A DNA stretch of 64,000 bases from Persicaria tinctoria (GCA_037127255.1 JBANSL010000005.1:78993160-79057159), one strand, 5' to 3'. Shown: positions 1-14,345, counted from the stretch's first letter. Notes: generated by a model from the sequence alone, not told the origin. Translations and numbers: made by a program.

Positions 1-1675
1 TTGATGGTACAGTACTGCACCGAAATCAAACTCGTTGATTGAAGGGTGGAAAATTACCATAAATTATTTTTTATGTAAAATGAAACCTTAATTTTTCTTT
101 TCAAAAAAATCATCAATATTATGGATATGTAACTAGAATAAAAATATAAATCGTGCATGCTTTATTTCATTGTTTTCAAATATTTCAATATAACCTTCTA
201 ATTTGAAGCTTTCGGGTATAATTATATTATTAAGGCATGAAGTTTAACAAATGGTAATTATGATTAAGTATATTAGTTTGGTAAATTATGTAAGAAATAA
301 TTTACATATGTTCAATCCTGAAAATTGAAATGCTTATAACTTTTTGTTCAGATATCGGATTCGAGCTTATAATATATCAAATCGAAGCTATCGACGATAG
401 GAATATGAATGTTAAATTTTATTTTTAATTTGGAGAGTGGGGCCACCTTTGGCTCTAAAGAGGATCCGCCTCTGCTGGTCACCAACATTGAAGCAGTTGG
501 ACTGGATTGATGTTGTAGCCGAACCAACAGATGGATTAAGAGAGAGGTTGTGTGCTGATAAAGACCATCTCCCATCAGGTGATGATGATGTTGTTGTAAA
601 GTTTGAGGAAGTTCAAATCAAACCAAATGTCCTAGAAGAGATGCGTGAAGGGGTAATCAAATTATCTGAAATGGTGGATAAGTTTGAAGAGATACCTGAA
701 TGAGCAAAATAACTTTCAAATGGAGTTGATAGTATTGAGAGATTTACTTTAGCAAATATGCTAATGCTGAAGTGAATACAGTTGTTAATGATGTTTTATT
801 GAATTTAAAGAATGAGGATCCATGTAGTTCTGCTCTCCAACTTGATACGTTAGGATCTTTCTAGGCTTCAATCCTGTCACTCTTGGCTCTCGGATTTCTT
901 CCTTGAATGATTTAACGAGACCACTTGATACGTTTGGAATCCAATGTCACATAAAGTGGTTGTTTTGGTCACAATCTTCGGATTGGTGCGAGTGCTTTTG
1001 TTTCAATAGAACAGATCAAACAACCGGAGTTCCTGAACGGTTAATCTTTATTCAATCTCATCGGGTTTTAGATGCCTTGATCGAGCCCACGAACAAGGTG
1101 CAACCTTGAGTCCACGAGCTCACTGCGACCCTGTGAGCCAATAGTTCAATAAAAGACAATGTCTTTCATTATTAAACTCAAACTTGATTGATTTTAATTT
1201 TACTATTTGTAAGCAGTTTATTCTTGTGTGTATTTGCCTGTTTAATTTTACTATTTGTAATTGTAAGCAGCTTCCAAATCCCTCTAACAATAACAACAAT
1301 AGGGTTGAAGATAAGACACAAAAAGAGTCAAGCTGCAATTCCACCGCCATATAGCAAGCATTGGTATAAGACTCCCGGTTGCTGAAATACTATACAATTC
1401 ACAAGAATTAGTTGCAACTTACACATTCGGGCGAAATCAGACAGGCTTTGAAGCAGAAAACCCAAATGAATACAATCTGACTTTTGTGCAAGATAATAAT
1501 ACACAAGAAACAGATGTTTCAAGTTGTTTGAGGGGATTCGAATGCAAAAGAAGCATCTCATTCCCCCATCAAGGCTCTGGTTTTGTTTATACTGATGCAA
1601 GTATGTAGTGTACAAACAACTATATTGCAGTCTCAGTGCAGCCTTTTGGTACCTAGGAAGTCGACGTGAGAGAAG
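1..1675. other. Left flank, no gene recognised
   Basis: AT-rich non-coding sequence downstream of the LON2 stop codon. The longest open frame with an ATG (437-703, plus strand, 88 codons, acidic C-terminal half) matches no family I know and has no convincing splice or promoter context. The rest has short chance frames only. Confidence 0.5.
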
Positions 1676-4600
1676 TCACAACTTTGAGCTTTGTCTCCAA
1701 GGACAACCACCTTCAAAGGCTTGTTCCAAGACATCTTCCATCCGCTTTGCATATATTATCTATCAGAACAAGAAAACACAACTTCTTCATAGTTATTTGG
1801 GGATCAAGGGTATTACATTTATTTTATCAAGGGCTTCAATGAACACTCGTAGAAGCACGCACCTCAAGACTAGCTAGAACAGGGGATGGCACTTCAGCCA
1901 AGTCCTTCAAATTTCTTTCAGGAAGTATGACTCTCTTTATACCGTATCGGTGTGCTGCAAGTACCTGTGACGGTGTAATCCGAGATTAACATTAAGAGAC
2001 AGTTGGAGAACGCAGGATCACTCCATAGACCATGTGGCCTGAATCAGATACTATCATTTCTAAAATGTAGAAAGCAAATGAAAATGGCTCAAAAGAGAAA
2101 TAAGAGAGTTCATATAGAGCGAGCTCGAAGCATGCCTTATCCTTGATACCACCAACGGGCAACACTAAACCTCTTAGAGTCATTTCTCCTGTCATTGCTG
2201 TATCTGCTCTTACTCTTTTCTGACTCAAGAGCGAGACGAGTGATGTTACCAGGGTCACACCGGCGGAAGGCCCGTCCTTTGGAACAGCTCCCGCTGGAAA
2301 ATGTATGTGGATATCGCGACCATCCATCAAATTAGTTTTTCCATCAGCACAGAAGTTAAGATCAGCAGCTCTTCCTCGCACCTAGTAATACATAAGCAAA
2401 AGGAGTCACATAAATGTCAAGCTCTAAAAAGACATTTATTCAAGTAGGTAATATAATCATTAATCAGTTTTTAATGTGCAGTTTAAGCTAGAAATGGCAC
2501 CATCACACTTCAACAAATTACAACAAAAGTAATGCGAATTTCAGAATTGTGAACAAAATGCTTACCCAAGTAAGTGCTATCTGTGCTGACTCTTTAATAA
2601 CATCACCCAGTTGACCTGTCAAGCGTAAATCACCATTCCCAGCCATAACAGTGGCCTCAACAAACTGAACCTCCCCTCCGTAATTTGTCCAGACAAGTCC
2701 AATAGAGACCCCAGGGTTTGCAACACGTTCTGCAGTTTCGTTGTCATCAAATCTTGGAGGCTGCTCACACATAGTCAAGACAAGAGGAAACATTGTTTCA
2801 GACGTACAAAGCTTCTGAAATGTTCCACTACATTGTTTTTTTTCATTTTTCTTTTGAGATAACTACATTCTAGAATGCATCTTTCATTATTATTAAAAAA
2901 AAAAAAGTGTGTTCCCAGCTCAAGGAAACCAAAAGAATATGTCAATCTCCAAACCGCAGATCTCTGTTCTTTTCTTTTTATAAAAATGGACGGAATGAGG
3001 AAAGAGAGTTTGACTTACGCCTAATACATCTTCTAGCATGGACTCGTCAACAATCAGAGGTGAAGAAATACGGAATGTAGTTGCAATCTCCCGATTGTCA
3101 ACGCCCATGGGGATGACTTCCATTTCAACTTCACCTCCATCTGCAAGCCTGCTTTCTAGAACTGGTGCAGTAAGCTGATGCATATCCTTGCGAAGTGGGT
3201 CAGTGTATTCTTGTTCTTGTTCTGCAACCTTTACCGCAGCAGCACGAGCCAAGGCAGCCAAGTTTCTTTCCAAATTCCGAACACCTGCTTCTCTAGTGTA
3301 TCTCTGTATAACAAGTTTAACAATATCCTGCCAGTACGCAAATATGTCATCAAATACTTGCAGTTTAATATGAATTATGAAGTCTTCACTTACTAGAAGA
3401 ATTTGATCCGATTCGTAGAGAATTGCAAGCAACAGCTCATTCTAATGAAGTGGTAAAAGACACAAATCTTTTTCTTGTTTGCAGAGACACAAGAATCCTT
3501 CACAATGAATTAGGTTCATGTTTCTGATTCATACACGTAAAATGTTCATAACCATGTTTCCTTCAACCCATACACACTGACTTTTTTCCTTTCGCATTGT
3601 CAGAATCCAAAGGCTGTCTTTGAAGAGTGGTATCTCGCTATGCAGAAAAAAATTAAACTGTTGCCCAAGAGTAATAGCAAGTATTGCTTTTTATTGTCAT
3701 CCAGAATTAAAATGCATAAATTACCTCTGGAATTTGAAGGAAATCTGAGCTTAATCCGTGCTGGTCCAAAACCCTGGGTATAAGGTGCTTTATAGCTATA
3801 TGAAGCTTCTCTTCAGGAGTATAACCAGGGAGTTCCACAACTTCCATCCTATCCAGAAGAGGTGGAGGAATAGGTTTCATCCGATTTGCAGTTGCCACAA
3901 AAATTACATTTGAAAGGTCAAATGGAACATTCAAATAACTGTGAACACGGTTAAGGAAATGCATTTTGATAAGCATCAAGTTTGAAGAGCTTAATATGCA
4001 ATTTATTAGGAAAAAGTATATTATGTAACTTGATAGTCAATAAAGTACAAATCTACACAACATCAACTCTTTAGGAGATACACTTTAATAAAACATAAAT
4101 TGTGATAAACAACAAGTTTGAAGGGAACTTAATATGCAAATGCGACTCTTTTGGGAAAAAAAGTGTAACATGTAACTCGATGTATTACAAATCCAAGCAT
4201 CAGTAATATTGATCCTATCCTCAAAGACTGTAGAAAGAATGTGTTTTTTCATGAGCAACTGAGCAAGTACTGCAGTCAGATGATTCATTTAGCTGTGTAA
4301 GGAGTATTCAAGAAAATTTGGAGATGAGTATATACTGCAGTCAGATCAGCGCAGCTAATGCTAAAAGCCAACAAGCAATGCACAAATATAGGAGTACCCC
4401 AGATGATAATTTGTACCCAACTACGCAATGAAATGAGTTCATATTTTAGAGGGAAAAAAAGATAAGTCAGGTTCATACAATGTCATATACATTGCCATGT
4501 TTAAATATGGAGGAACAATTATTTCAACCGACAATTTTTCAAGGATACTGATCATTGAATGCGTTGTTCTGCTCAGGATCAAGAACCTCCAGCAATGCTG

Positions 4601-7600
4601 CTGCCGGATCCCCACGAACATCAGAACCAGTCTTGTCAATCTCATCCAGCAGCATAACAGGATTGCAGACACCTACTCTCTACAGCCCATGAGTGCAACA
4701 TGAGGTGACCCATAGCACAAGCCAAACATTAAACCAAAAAACAAGAAGAAACAAGCAACAGTGCAAGCTCACATCAGCAATATGAAAATAATTTTTAGTT
4801 CCTCATAAGTTACAAATGGTTCCGACCTAATTCCAGATGATTTACTCAAATGGTCAAGAAGATGGAATCAATGAATGCCGAAGAAGTTGGCTATGTCATG
4901 ATAGTAATTTCCAGTATCGTGGCTCTTGTATTTAGTATTTCAAATCTGAAACATGATGCAGGCTTTTTCAAGGAAGTTGTTAATAAAGGAACTATGAATT
5001 AACATATAACTTGTTCTTTCACATGGAAACTTATAGCTCCAGCACAAGACATTTTTTCACACACATGGAACATAAAAAGCAATATTACTAGGAAAGACTT
5101 CTTCATTGAAGATGAAAGAACAACTTGCTTGGAACCAAGCTCGCAATAACACAAATAACCCTCTCTATCAATTCAAACTGACCCTAGTACTTTTCCGAGT
5201 AGGTTCCTACAACCAAGTTTTAAAGAACCTGAGAACATAAAGATAACAAGAGTCAGTTACAAACCTTTAACCCATCAATAAGTCGGCCAGGCATGCTTCC
5301 AATATATGTCCTTCGATGGCCTCTAATATCAGCCTCATCCTTCACACCTCCAAGTGATATTCTAATGAACTTTCTTCCTAAAGCAGAAGCAATAGATGCG
5401 GCCAATGATGTCTTTCCAACACCCGGAGGACCCACAAAACATAGCACTGGCCCTCTAGCGTCAGGCTTAAGCTGCAACAGTCAGATTGCATCAATATCAT
5501 ATGTAAAACTATATCAAATTCTGAAAAAAGGAGTGAGTGAAGGTAAAAGAGATATTTAACCTTGCGGACAGCCAAATATTCAATGATTCGCTGCTTGACC
5601 TTGAGTAGTCCATAATGGTCTTTGTCAAGGCGCTCTTTTGCGGCTCTCAGATCCAACTCAAGCTCTTCACTGGCCTTTTGCCAAGGCAGATCAGCTAACA
5701 GCTCAAGATAAACACGTGAACTATTATACCCAGGCTGTTGAGGCTGCATTTTTTTAAGTGTCCTGTAATTTGATGGTTTGAAGTTTTGATATGTAAGATG
5801 TTCCACATAAGTTACATAAATAGGCAACCAAATGAATGAAAATATGCTCTGAAGGCACCACACATGCTAAATACATGGCATTGAGTCGAGGATTCAAATA
5901 AAAACCATTATAAACCTTGTAATACAATAATAAATAAAAATATCAACACATGTTACTCCCTCCAATCTATATTATTTGATACTACGCATTTTAAAGATAA
6001 ACACAAAGATGAAGAAATGCCATTTCTACCTTTAAATACCCCCCCCCCCCCCCCAAAAAAAACAAAAACAATCTACTCTCTCATCACATTTATTATTCAC
6101 AAATGTGAATGGTTAAAACAAAAAAAAATTACAAATTACACTCATACTAGTGCAAAAGTAGCAAAAGTGTAATTATTACTCCTAAAACATCAAATATCAT
6201 TGATCAAATTTTATCCCCTAAAACATCAAATAATATAGATTGGAGGGGGTATGTAGGCAATACTGACCTTATCAGTAGAACATCATTTCAGGCTTGGAAT
6301 AGGGTAAAGTATGAGGATTGAAAAAAATGGGTATGCAGGTGTAGGCACAGGTATATCCATCCACAAGGTATAGGGTTGGCATCATTCCAAACAGAGTATT
6401 GGGTTGGAATTCCTACACACATTCCCTATTCCTGATCCCTCATACCTAATGACCCCTAATTAATTTCCTACACAGTCCTACTCCATTAAAAGCCCTAAAA
6501 TTCTTAATGTAAGCTGAAAAATATAAAGGTTAATTGATGAGCAAATAGCTATCAGAATTTCAATGATTAAACAAGTAATGTAAGATTGTTGATTAAACTA
6601 TTAAATTGTATTTGATGCAAGTTTAAGCTTTACAAATCATCGAATGTTAAGGACCAAGCATGAGCATTTTAAGAACCTTTGGAATGCCAATTAACCTCCT
6701 CAATACACCAACGGTCCAACCATTAAACTGACCATCATATTGTACCTTAACTCCCTTTGTGCATGTTTCCATATAGTTGCAGGCATCCCTGCACTCTGCA
6801 TCTTTCTTTCAAGGGCAGCCACGTCATCTTCATCATCATCATTATCTCCAAGCTCCTCTTTTATAGCTCTCATCTAGGTTTTCGTAAAACAGAACATGTG
6901 AATAAAATGTGTCAAGGCTTTCAGAGTTCATCTCTTTCTTTGTTATAATAAGCAACTGAGGCTTCATGATGACAAACACACACAAGCACCAGTCTTTGCG
7001 TATACACAAACCCATATTCATATAGCAGTGTACAACTCTTGCCTATCAAGGTTGCGATCTCCATAATTACAAGATGATAAAAAGTATAATGTCCAAAATA
7101 TCAGTTTCATCAGAGACAAACCTGCTGACGTAGTAGAAATTCTCGTTGTGATTTTGAAAGTTGCCCCTCAACTTTCTGTGTGATTTTCTCCGTTACACGA
7201 ATTGACTATCAATGAGGAAACCAGGAAAATTTACATCAATCGAAAAGAACAGCTGAAATTCTCAATCTTTAAACATGTTAATTTATATGATGCAATATAA
7301 TTTACCTGTAAATGCCTGTCAACTAATTCAGTAGCCTTTGAAAGCCTTTCTTTAAGATCAACGGAATCTAACATACACAGCTGCTCTTCAAAGCTTATCT
7401 CAAAGCTAGCAACAAATATATCTGCCAACTTGTGAACAGGAACAGTCTCTAAAAGAACTTTTGTCCTTCCTCCAGTTTTTTGTTTCTTAAAAAAAAAGAA
7501 GAAAAAGAACAAGTAGACGTCAAATAAGGTAACCAGCCATCTTCAACTCTATGTCTATGATTCCTGTTGCAAAATTAAAACAGGGAGAATGACACAATTC

Positions 7601-10600
7601 AGAGTACCAAAGTAGATTTTCCCTTTTAGGTGACTAAATTCACAGAATCAATACACATATGCTCCTTACAACTTGATTTATAGAGGGATGTAAAGATGTA
7701 AAGAAGGTGACTAATGCTCTCTCACTCATCCACCTAACATATACAACTCTTCCACAAGCCAAATATCATTGCTGCAAGTTAGTTCCCATTTGAACAGATA
7801 TTGATATGAAACTAGAAAGAGGCAAATGTTTGCAAGGATGATAAGTATTCTTGGCGAAAGACCAGAGTGGAAGCATATTGACTATCCTGAGATTTAATGG
7901 AAATTCATGTTAAACATTAAACAGGAAATCTCAGAGCAGGATATGAGAACATCTAACAAACTCTTTGGATCAAAGAAAAAATAAATAACCAAATTCAGCA
8001 GTGAACATAAAGTTTGTACCTGCTCAAGAACAGAGATAAGCTCCATGGCTGTGGCTTTGAACTGGCGAGCTAGTGTGATGTAATCAGGGTCCTGCTCCGC
8101 TTGCTCCATCTCTGAATGAAGAACATAGTTGTATCAGCGTTGGGAACACAGAAATGGAATTTTTTTTTAAATCATTGGAGAGAGTCCATATTGTGAGCTT
8201 CCAGTCATTGCAGATAGTCGATATCTGAGTGTCAAATTTGATGATCAAATCCCAGGAATTGAAAACAAGAATGAAGGGTAATATCAAACTAGCAACACAA
8301 ATAAAACTACCCTGGAACATTGTCTTGGGTAAAAAAAGAAGCTCATAGCTTTACACATCTTCATGTAAATTCGAGTAGCATTCCTTTTTAAAAGAAGAAA
8401 ACAATGAAATTGAATTCTAATTTTAGTTGTAAATGTTATTGGATTGGCCTATTGTATGACTAAAATATATAGACGATGCAGAACCAAAATACCAGAGTTC
8501 GACTAATTAATAACATCCCTGAAAAAATAGACACGGAGAGATGAAAAATCTGACAATGTCATAATTGATTGTTCAGCATCAAATGCAAAGCGTGCATGAT
8601 AATTTTAAGCCTTGTAATCAGGTGATAACCTATGACAGTAGGCCTTCCAAAAATTACTGGCAAACAGTAAACTTTACTTGCCAAGGTCAAAAGGAAAGTC
8701 TGACTCAGTCAAAGAAGAAAAAACAAGAAAATTTCATAATTCTAAGATGCATCGGAAATAACCACAACAGTTAGCCTAATAGGCACACTGTTTGAAGAGC
8801 TAGAAAGAAAAAAGTTTTGCTTCAGTGCTAAAACAATGGGGTTTATCAAAGCATCTCCAGTAATGTGAAAGGAAATTAATAAGACCTGTTTCATAATGCA
8901 TGTGTTTTGCATCCAAGCAGACCCCTATTCTTTACACTGTTCACAACAGAGACATTTGAATGAATTTTATCAAGTATCTTGGCAAAATGAGGGGGGTTGA
9001 AAAGAATCATATATATTTTTTAGCAGATTGCATAGGCATAAGACATTAATGTTTGGATAGCTTCTTTGTAGAGAATGATTTTTAAGCTATGTCTTTCTTC
9101 AATAGGTGTTGATAAGATCATCTACGATAATGAGCCTAGATCTGCCTGCAAAGAACTTAGGAGTAAAATGATCTTCTCGGGATTTTTAGACTTCGCATGA
9201 ACACAATGCATTATGTGAAGGATCGGATAGCCAATGGCCTACCAGATTTTGTCATGTCAAGGGGTGAAATTCGTGCAGTATAATAAGTTCCTCTGGTACT
9301 AAGTTCCTGGACATTAAACCTACAGAGGCCTTCAAGGACAACAGTGTAGGTAACCCTTCCACTGGGTTTCTCCACTCCTCTTGAAAGATGTAAAGCTCGA
9401 GCAGCAACTCCCCTGTAATTCAACAGGTTAAGGTCGCTAAAATGTATTGGGTCCTGCATATATTTGCAATTTTGGAGTTCTAATACATATGAATTATCAT
9501 CACTTCCCTAAAACAAATTGCACATACAAAGTAATGAATAATAAAATACCCAAAGGGGAGAAACAAGTCCATTGGCAGTTCACAAATGGAAAATAAAGAC
9601 TAGGAAACAATAGAAATAAATGTAGTGCTCTATTGAACTTATGAAGCAAACCATAGAGAGTGGTGAGCTCATACCAAAATAATATTCTGAAAAATAAAAA
9701 TACCTGTTATGCCAGTGAATAACTTCCTGCTGATTTTTCCCATCAATCTTTTGAGAATCTGATGCCACCATTTGACTTTTCATATTACTTGAACCAGAAT
9801 CTGCCGCTGCAAACAAAATATAAATGAATATATGTCTATGTTGATAGGGAGAATCAACGATTACTAATATTACAAAGAAAGAACCAAGACCATCATTACT
9901 TGGGTATACCACAGGTCCAACCGTTTTAGACTCCGCTGCATCATGAACTGGCAGAATCCCTATTAGGCCCTTCTCTTCTCTCTGCCATAATTCTTGCTCC
10001 ACCAATTTCACACTGATTGTATTAAACAACCACTGAGTATAGAGAAGTGATGGGCAAATGGCAATAAGGGGGAAAAAAGAACTCAATATGGCAAACAAAT
10101 TGAAAAACTTTCAATTCAAAGTTGTACTGGTTGTCAAGAAGCTAGTAGTCAAAACTTAAATTTGAGCAAAGAGAAGCATATGAGGTCTTAACAAAGACAA
10201 TAAAGATGGATGCCAAGAAGTGAAGGTAAGGATAGATAACATTCTGGAATGAAGGCCAACTAGGAGGAAAATTTCCCACTGCAGAGGGCTTCTTTTGATG
10301 CTGCCTTTATAATTACCCCTAGATTGTAGTAACTAGAGAAAATTTATTGATAAGAAAGTGTGGCCTATCTGTATCTGACCTTCGCGTGCATATAGAGGCC
10401 AATACTTAGCTTAAATCTGATTTTGGAGCAGGGATAGGAAACATGTTCAGCTCTCAGTTGATGTGTCTCAAGTCTCAACATGTGGAATTGGTAGTGTATG
10501 CTTCCACTAAGTTAACTTGGCATACGGCATATAATGGTGCCGCTTATGAGTTTATAAGGTAAATTGTCAAGAAGAGAAGGAACAAAGTTCAGCTAGAACA

Positions 10601-11385
10601 AAAATCTGAGACACGACTTCTTTTAAACCAAGCAAATAAGTGGCATAGATCCATGTACTGATGTACTGAATCAAAGTAAGTATCGTTTTGCTCTTGTTCA
10701 AGGTTTATGTGCCTTTGTTTGCTAGGGAGATAATATGTTCGCAAATGGATTGCTTGGGTCCTTGGGACTTACATTTTTTGAACTTGTTCTTATACTCAGT
10801 AGTTGATTTTTAACCCCACCTATGTGACGATAATCGTGTTTGAAATGTTGAATTCAAATATATCATACTTTTGCAACAAGTGTAAGTTCACAACCTCAAA
10901 GGACTTGTCATACTTCCTAGACTTTAAATGATCGAAATAAAAAGTTAGATGACAAACAACAATGAAACATTAATTATTCCAAACCTACATACACCACCAA
11001 CTTCAGAAATTGCCAAATACCATAAATTAATCTGCAGAAGAAGATGAGAATTTTGAATTCTGAAATTCTCCTACAACTGATGAGTTGCCAGCCAAAATCC
11101 CCAAATAAGGAAGCACCAAAAATCTCAATTTATCTACTAAGATCAAGGACCAAAAAGAAAACCTAAAGATGAATTCCAGCTACCAGAAACGCAAAGCAGA
11201 CATACAATCACCAAAGGAATTAAAAATAAAAATCAACATCCAATCCTCGGCAACAGATAGAGAGAGGGGGTGGGGAACCTGCTAGGCGAAGTGCAGCGAA
11301 TTCGAATGATAGCACCAGGCAACAAGACTTTGTTTCTGAAGGGAAGAATCCCAAGACGACCGGGTAGCTCAACGGAATCCGCCAT
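1676..11385 (-). CDS. LON2: Peroxisomal Lon protease 2, ATP-dependent
   Basis: Peroxisomal-matrix Lon protease, which degrades and chaperones matrix proteins using ATP. Exons in transcription order: 11385-11279, 10012-9900, 9806-9704, 9412-9243, 8111-8020, 7485-7306, 7205-7122, 6873-6746, 5762-5561, 5471-5265, 4679-4549, 3938-3725, 3327-3019, 2760-2566, 2381-2136, 1964-1863, 1759-1676. All phases join, giving 888 codons, the length I recall for plant LON2. The N-terminal substrate domain spans about residues 10-250. The AAA+ module has Walker A GPPGVGKT (407-414) and Walker B MLLDEID (471-477). The protease domain has catalytic Ser784 in KDGPSAG and Lys827, 43 residues apart as in bacterial Lon. 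The C-terminus is SKL, a type 1 peroxisomal signal, which separates it from the mitochondrial and plastid paralogues. The start [10 protein letters not shown] agrees with plant LON2 proteins. One intron (2135-1965) begins with GC instead of GT. No frameshift or stop was found. Confidence 0.96.
5956..6249. mobile_element. Stowaway-type MITE in a LON2 intron
   Basis: A 294-bp element inside the intron between LON2 exons 8 and 9. Its ends are inverted repeats of about 25 bp (left CTCCCTCCAATCTATATTAT, right the same with one or two changes), flanked by TA on both sides (5954-5955 and 6250-6251). A TA duplication with CTCCCTCC termini is the Stowaway (Tc1/mariner) pattern. A poly-C run at about 6041-6054 lies inside. 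It has no coding capacity and should be removed with the intron. Confidence 0.85.
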
Positions 11386-11860
11386 AGCTAGAGAGAGAAG
11401 GGGAGGGAGAAAGAGAGGGGGGAGGGAGAGATTGAAGGAGATAATCCGGTGGAGGGAGTAAGAGGCGAATAAGGATTTGGTGTCTGGGTTTCATGTCAAC
11501 CTCCTCCGTCTCCATTAATCAATAATCATGTTGTTCTTTCAAAAAAAAGGAATTTAAAAAAAAAATTAAATTAATTCGTTTAATTCATTTCCACAATTTT
11601 AATCGTCGTTATCTGAAAACTATGGTTGTAGACGAGTTAGTAGAAAAATCGGAAATTTGGATATGTCGGTATTCAATTTCTAAATTCTTTTAAAATATAT
11701 TATCCAAAGATAAGTACTGTAATAATTATGGATAGATATTTTTTTAATCCACACCATTTTCCAAATTTCTAATTTTTTCTTACGTGTATTTTTGTTTTGT
11801 GTATATCTGATTTCCCATATTATCTTATTTTAATTTAAAATAAAATATATATAAATTGAC
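11386..11860. promoter_or_regulatory. LON2 upstream region
   Basis: This is the 5' side of LON2, read on the minus strand. The 75 bases next to the start codon (11386-11460) are GA-rich on the plus strand, so CT-rich in the transcript, as is common in plant leaders. Beyond that the sequence is AT-rich up to the LINE tail near 11861. I see no TATA box that I would defend. Confidence 0.35.
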
Positions 11861-14345
11861 TTTTTTTTTTGTGGAAGCGGGATAACAATTAAGAAAGTCG
11901 CCGACGAATGGACTAATTTCCTAGAGCATTCGAGTGGACGAGAGTACGGAGTTCTGAATCGGCGCGTCCGAACAGACGAGAACACGGAGTTCTGGATCGG
12001 CAATCAAGTTATCATCGGCAGGGATGCTATAGGCCAGACGTGCAATCCTGTAAGTCACGTCATTCGAACCCCTGAAAATATGATGAATAGCAACATGAGA
12101 AATCGATTTTAAATCATTCATCGTATCGGTCATCAGAAGCTCGATGTTTCAGAGACACGACCAGTCACCCAGGAGAGTTTTAATGACGACCAAACAATCC
12201 CTTTCAATAAGGAGGTTTTGTAGACCCAAATATTTTGCCTTTGCAACATCCATGCACGTGCCCAATGCCTCGCGGCGAACACGACAGAATTATCGTTGCA
12301 CAGTCCCGAGCCAAAGGAGATAATATTGTCATTGTGGTCACGAATAACGAACCCAAAGGAGCCAAGATCCGACTGACAGTAGGAATCGTCAAAGGTTAGC
12401 TTACAGAAGTCGTGAGGTGGCTTCTTCCTTCCATGGTTCAGTTCGCCTTTGATCCCTCCCGGGCGAGGAAGAGTAGCAGTTACGGGCTGAGGGGGTGTAA
12501 GTTGAAGAGCCTGAAGTCATCGATTTTTCTTTATTTGTAGCATCTGTTTTAGCAGACCAAGTAAGGTGAGATTATTTGTAGAACAAAGCAATAGCGCGCT
12601 TGAACCGACATGGTTGAAATGCGCTGAAAAACAAGTTGGTTTCTAAAAAATCAAAGTGTCCACCAAGCATAGGCTAGGTTACTCATATTCTTACGACCCA
12701 AAGACGTATAGATCGATGATATAAAGAAGTAAGTTGTGCTTGGTGTTTTCGTCGATCCCATTTAAAATGGGAAGTCGGATGTCAAGAGCTGAGAACAGCA
12801 TCAGAGGTGTTAGGCATTCTAAAAACAGGTGGACGGTAGACTCAATAGTACATCCGCAAAAGCTGCATCCCGAGGGTACGGATGTACTATTGAAAGCCTC
12901 TCAAAAGTAGGTAAACCATCTTGTGAGACCTTCCATATAAAATTGTCTAATCGAGCTTCCAAATCCAGTGACAACAGAAATGAGGATCACCGGCATGATT
13001 CCGAATCAACTTTATAGTTGAGCTAGTGGAAAACCAACCATCTCTACTAGGTAGACTTGGGCAAACGCGAGCGCGGGCCGGGTTTGGGGCGGACTTTATC
13101 CGAAATTTTATCCCGTTGTTGCGGGCGCGGGCCGGGCTAAGCCCGTTTAACGGGTTGGAAGTCGTGTCCAAGCCCGTCCGTAAATGCGGTTGCGGGTAGC
13201 CCGCAGGTACCCGCAAACCTAATCAAATTTTCTTATTAAATTTATTCTAATTAGGTTTTTATTATATATATATTATAAATAGTTACTGTTTTTTTTATTT
13301 AAAAATGAATAATTACTGTTTTTATTATATATATACAATTACTGTTTTTATTAGATACGTAGTATATAGCTACTGTATATATGAAAGGTAACTATATATA
13401 GTTACTGTTTTTATTTCAAAATGTATATATGAAAGCTAACAATATACTATTACACTACTGTTTTTATTTTATTTAAAAATGAATACTTAATATTATATAT
13501 ATATTAATTTTAATTAAAAAAGGCGGGTACCCGTTACGGGCCTAGCAGCCCGCGTGAGCTTTTCCCCATGTTCAAGCCCGCCATCTAATGCGGGCGGGTG
13601 GGGCGGACCGGGCGGGCCTACCCGCGTTTGCCCAGGTCTACTACTAGGCCCCCAAAAGAGTCGATCCATAAAATTGTTTTTGGGCAGCTTGATAGTGGTA
13701 ATGTGTGATATTATGGTTGGAGTTAGTAAACCTTGTAATTCAGTGTTAAGCTTTGTAACATCCCAGTTATTGTCAGTTGAGATGAAACAATCAATCGACC
13801 AATTTGATATCGCATCATCAAGTGGTTGTAGCAGTATTTTTTCTAGTGGAGTCTTTAGAGCCCAGTTGTCCGACCAAAAGTTAACAGAATTTCCATTTCC
13901 AATAGACCAGTGAAGGCCCGACTTAAACAAATACCTGATCGGAGCTAGCTTAGACCATTGCCACAAAGTGTTACCTTTTTTGATGTACTTCATTAGTGGT
14001 GCTCCTTTTAGGCATTTGTATGATATTACCCTAACCCAGTTGTTATCCGGTACAACAATAATCTTCCAAAAGCAGCTTCATCTAAAGTGCTAAATTCATA
14101 GTCTCATCTTTGTAAAGACCAAGACCACCAGAGAGGGTATCTGGGCAAATCTTATCCCAGCTGATGAGAGAGGTCGAGCTAGGGTCTTTGTTCCAAAAGA
14201 ATTGTCTGTATACTTTGTCCAACTCATGCATAATAGACGAAGGTAGTAGAAAGGCTTGCATTAGAAATAACGGTTGTGCACTCAAATTGGCCTTGATGAG
14301 TACCTTCCGTCCTTCGGCAGAAAGGGAAGAAGCTTTCCACTTACT
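11861..14345 (-). mobile_element. Decayed LINE (non-LTR retrotransposon), 3' part
   Basis: Remnant of a plant L1-type element. Read from 14345 downwards it gives the end of the reverse transcriptase domain (14345-14082, including SWDKICPDTLSGGLGL), the zinc-binding region that follows RT in plant LINEs (about 13993-13650, with GLHWSIGNGNSVNFWSDNW), then a frame-broken RNase H-like domain (about 12480-11921, with VAIHHIFRGSNDVTYRIARL). An A-rich tail lies at about 11871-11861. The 5' part with endonuclease and RT core is missing. Several frameshifts and stops are present, and a hAT element (13052-13640) interrupts the zinc-binding region. The 28-bp stretch ACGAGA.TACGGAGTTCTG is duplicated at 11937-11964 and 11975-12002. 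Confidence 0.82.
13052..13640. mobile_element. Non-autonomous hAT element inside the LINE
   Basis: A 589-bp insertion with terminal inverted repeats TAGACTTGGGCAAACGCG and its near-complement at the right end (one mismatch in 18). It is flanked by the exact 8-bp duplication CTACTAGG at 13044-13051 and 13641-13648. The 8-bp duplication and TAG-initial ends are the hAT signature. The outer 80-100 bases on each side are packed with GCGGG/CCCGC and GGGTACCCG motifs, and the centre is AT-rich. No transposase is encoded. Confidence 0.92.

Noticed and set aside
437..703. 88-codon plus-strand frame downstream of LON2
   Set aside because: No recognised motif, no splice or promoter support, and a similar-sized frame overlaps on the other strand.
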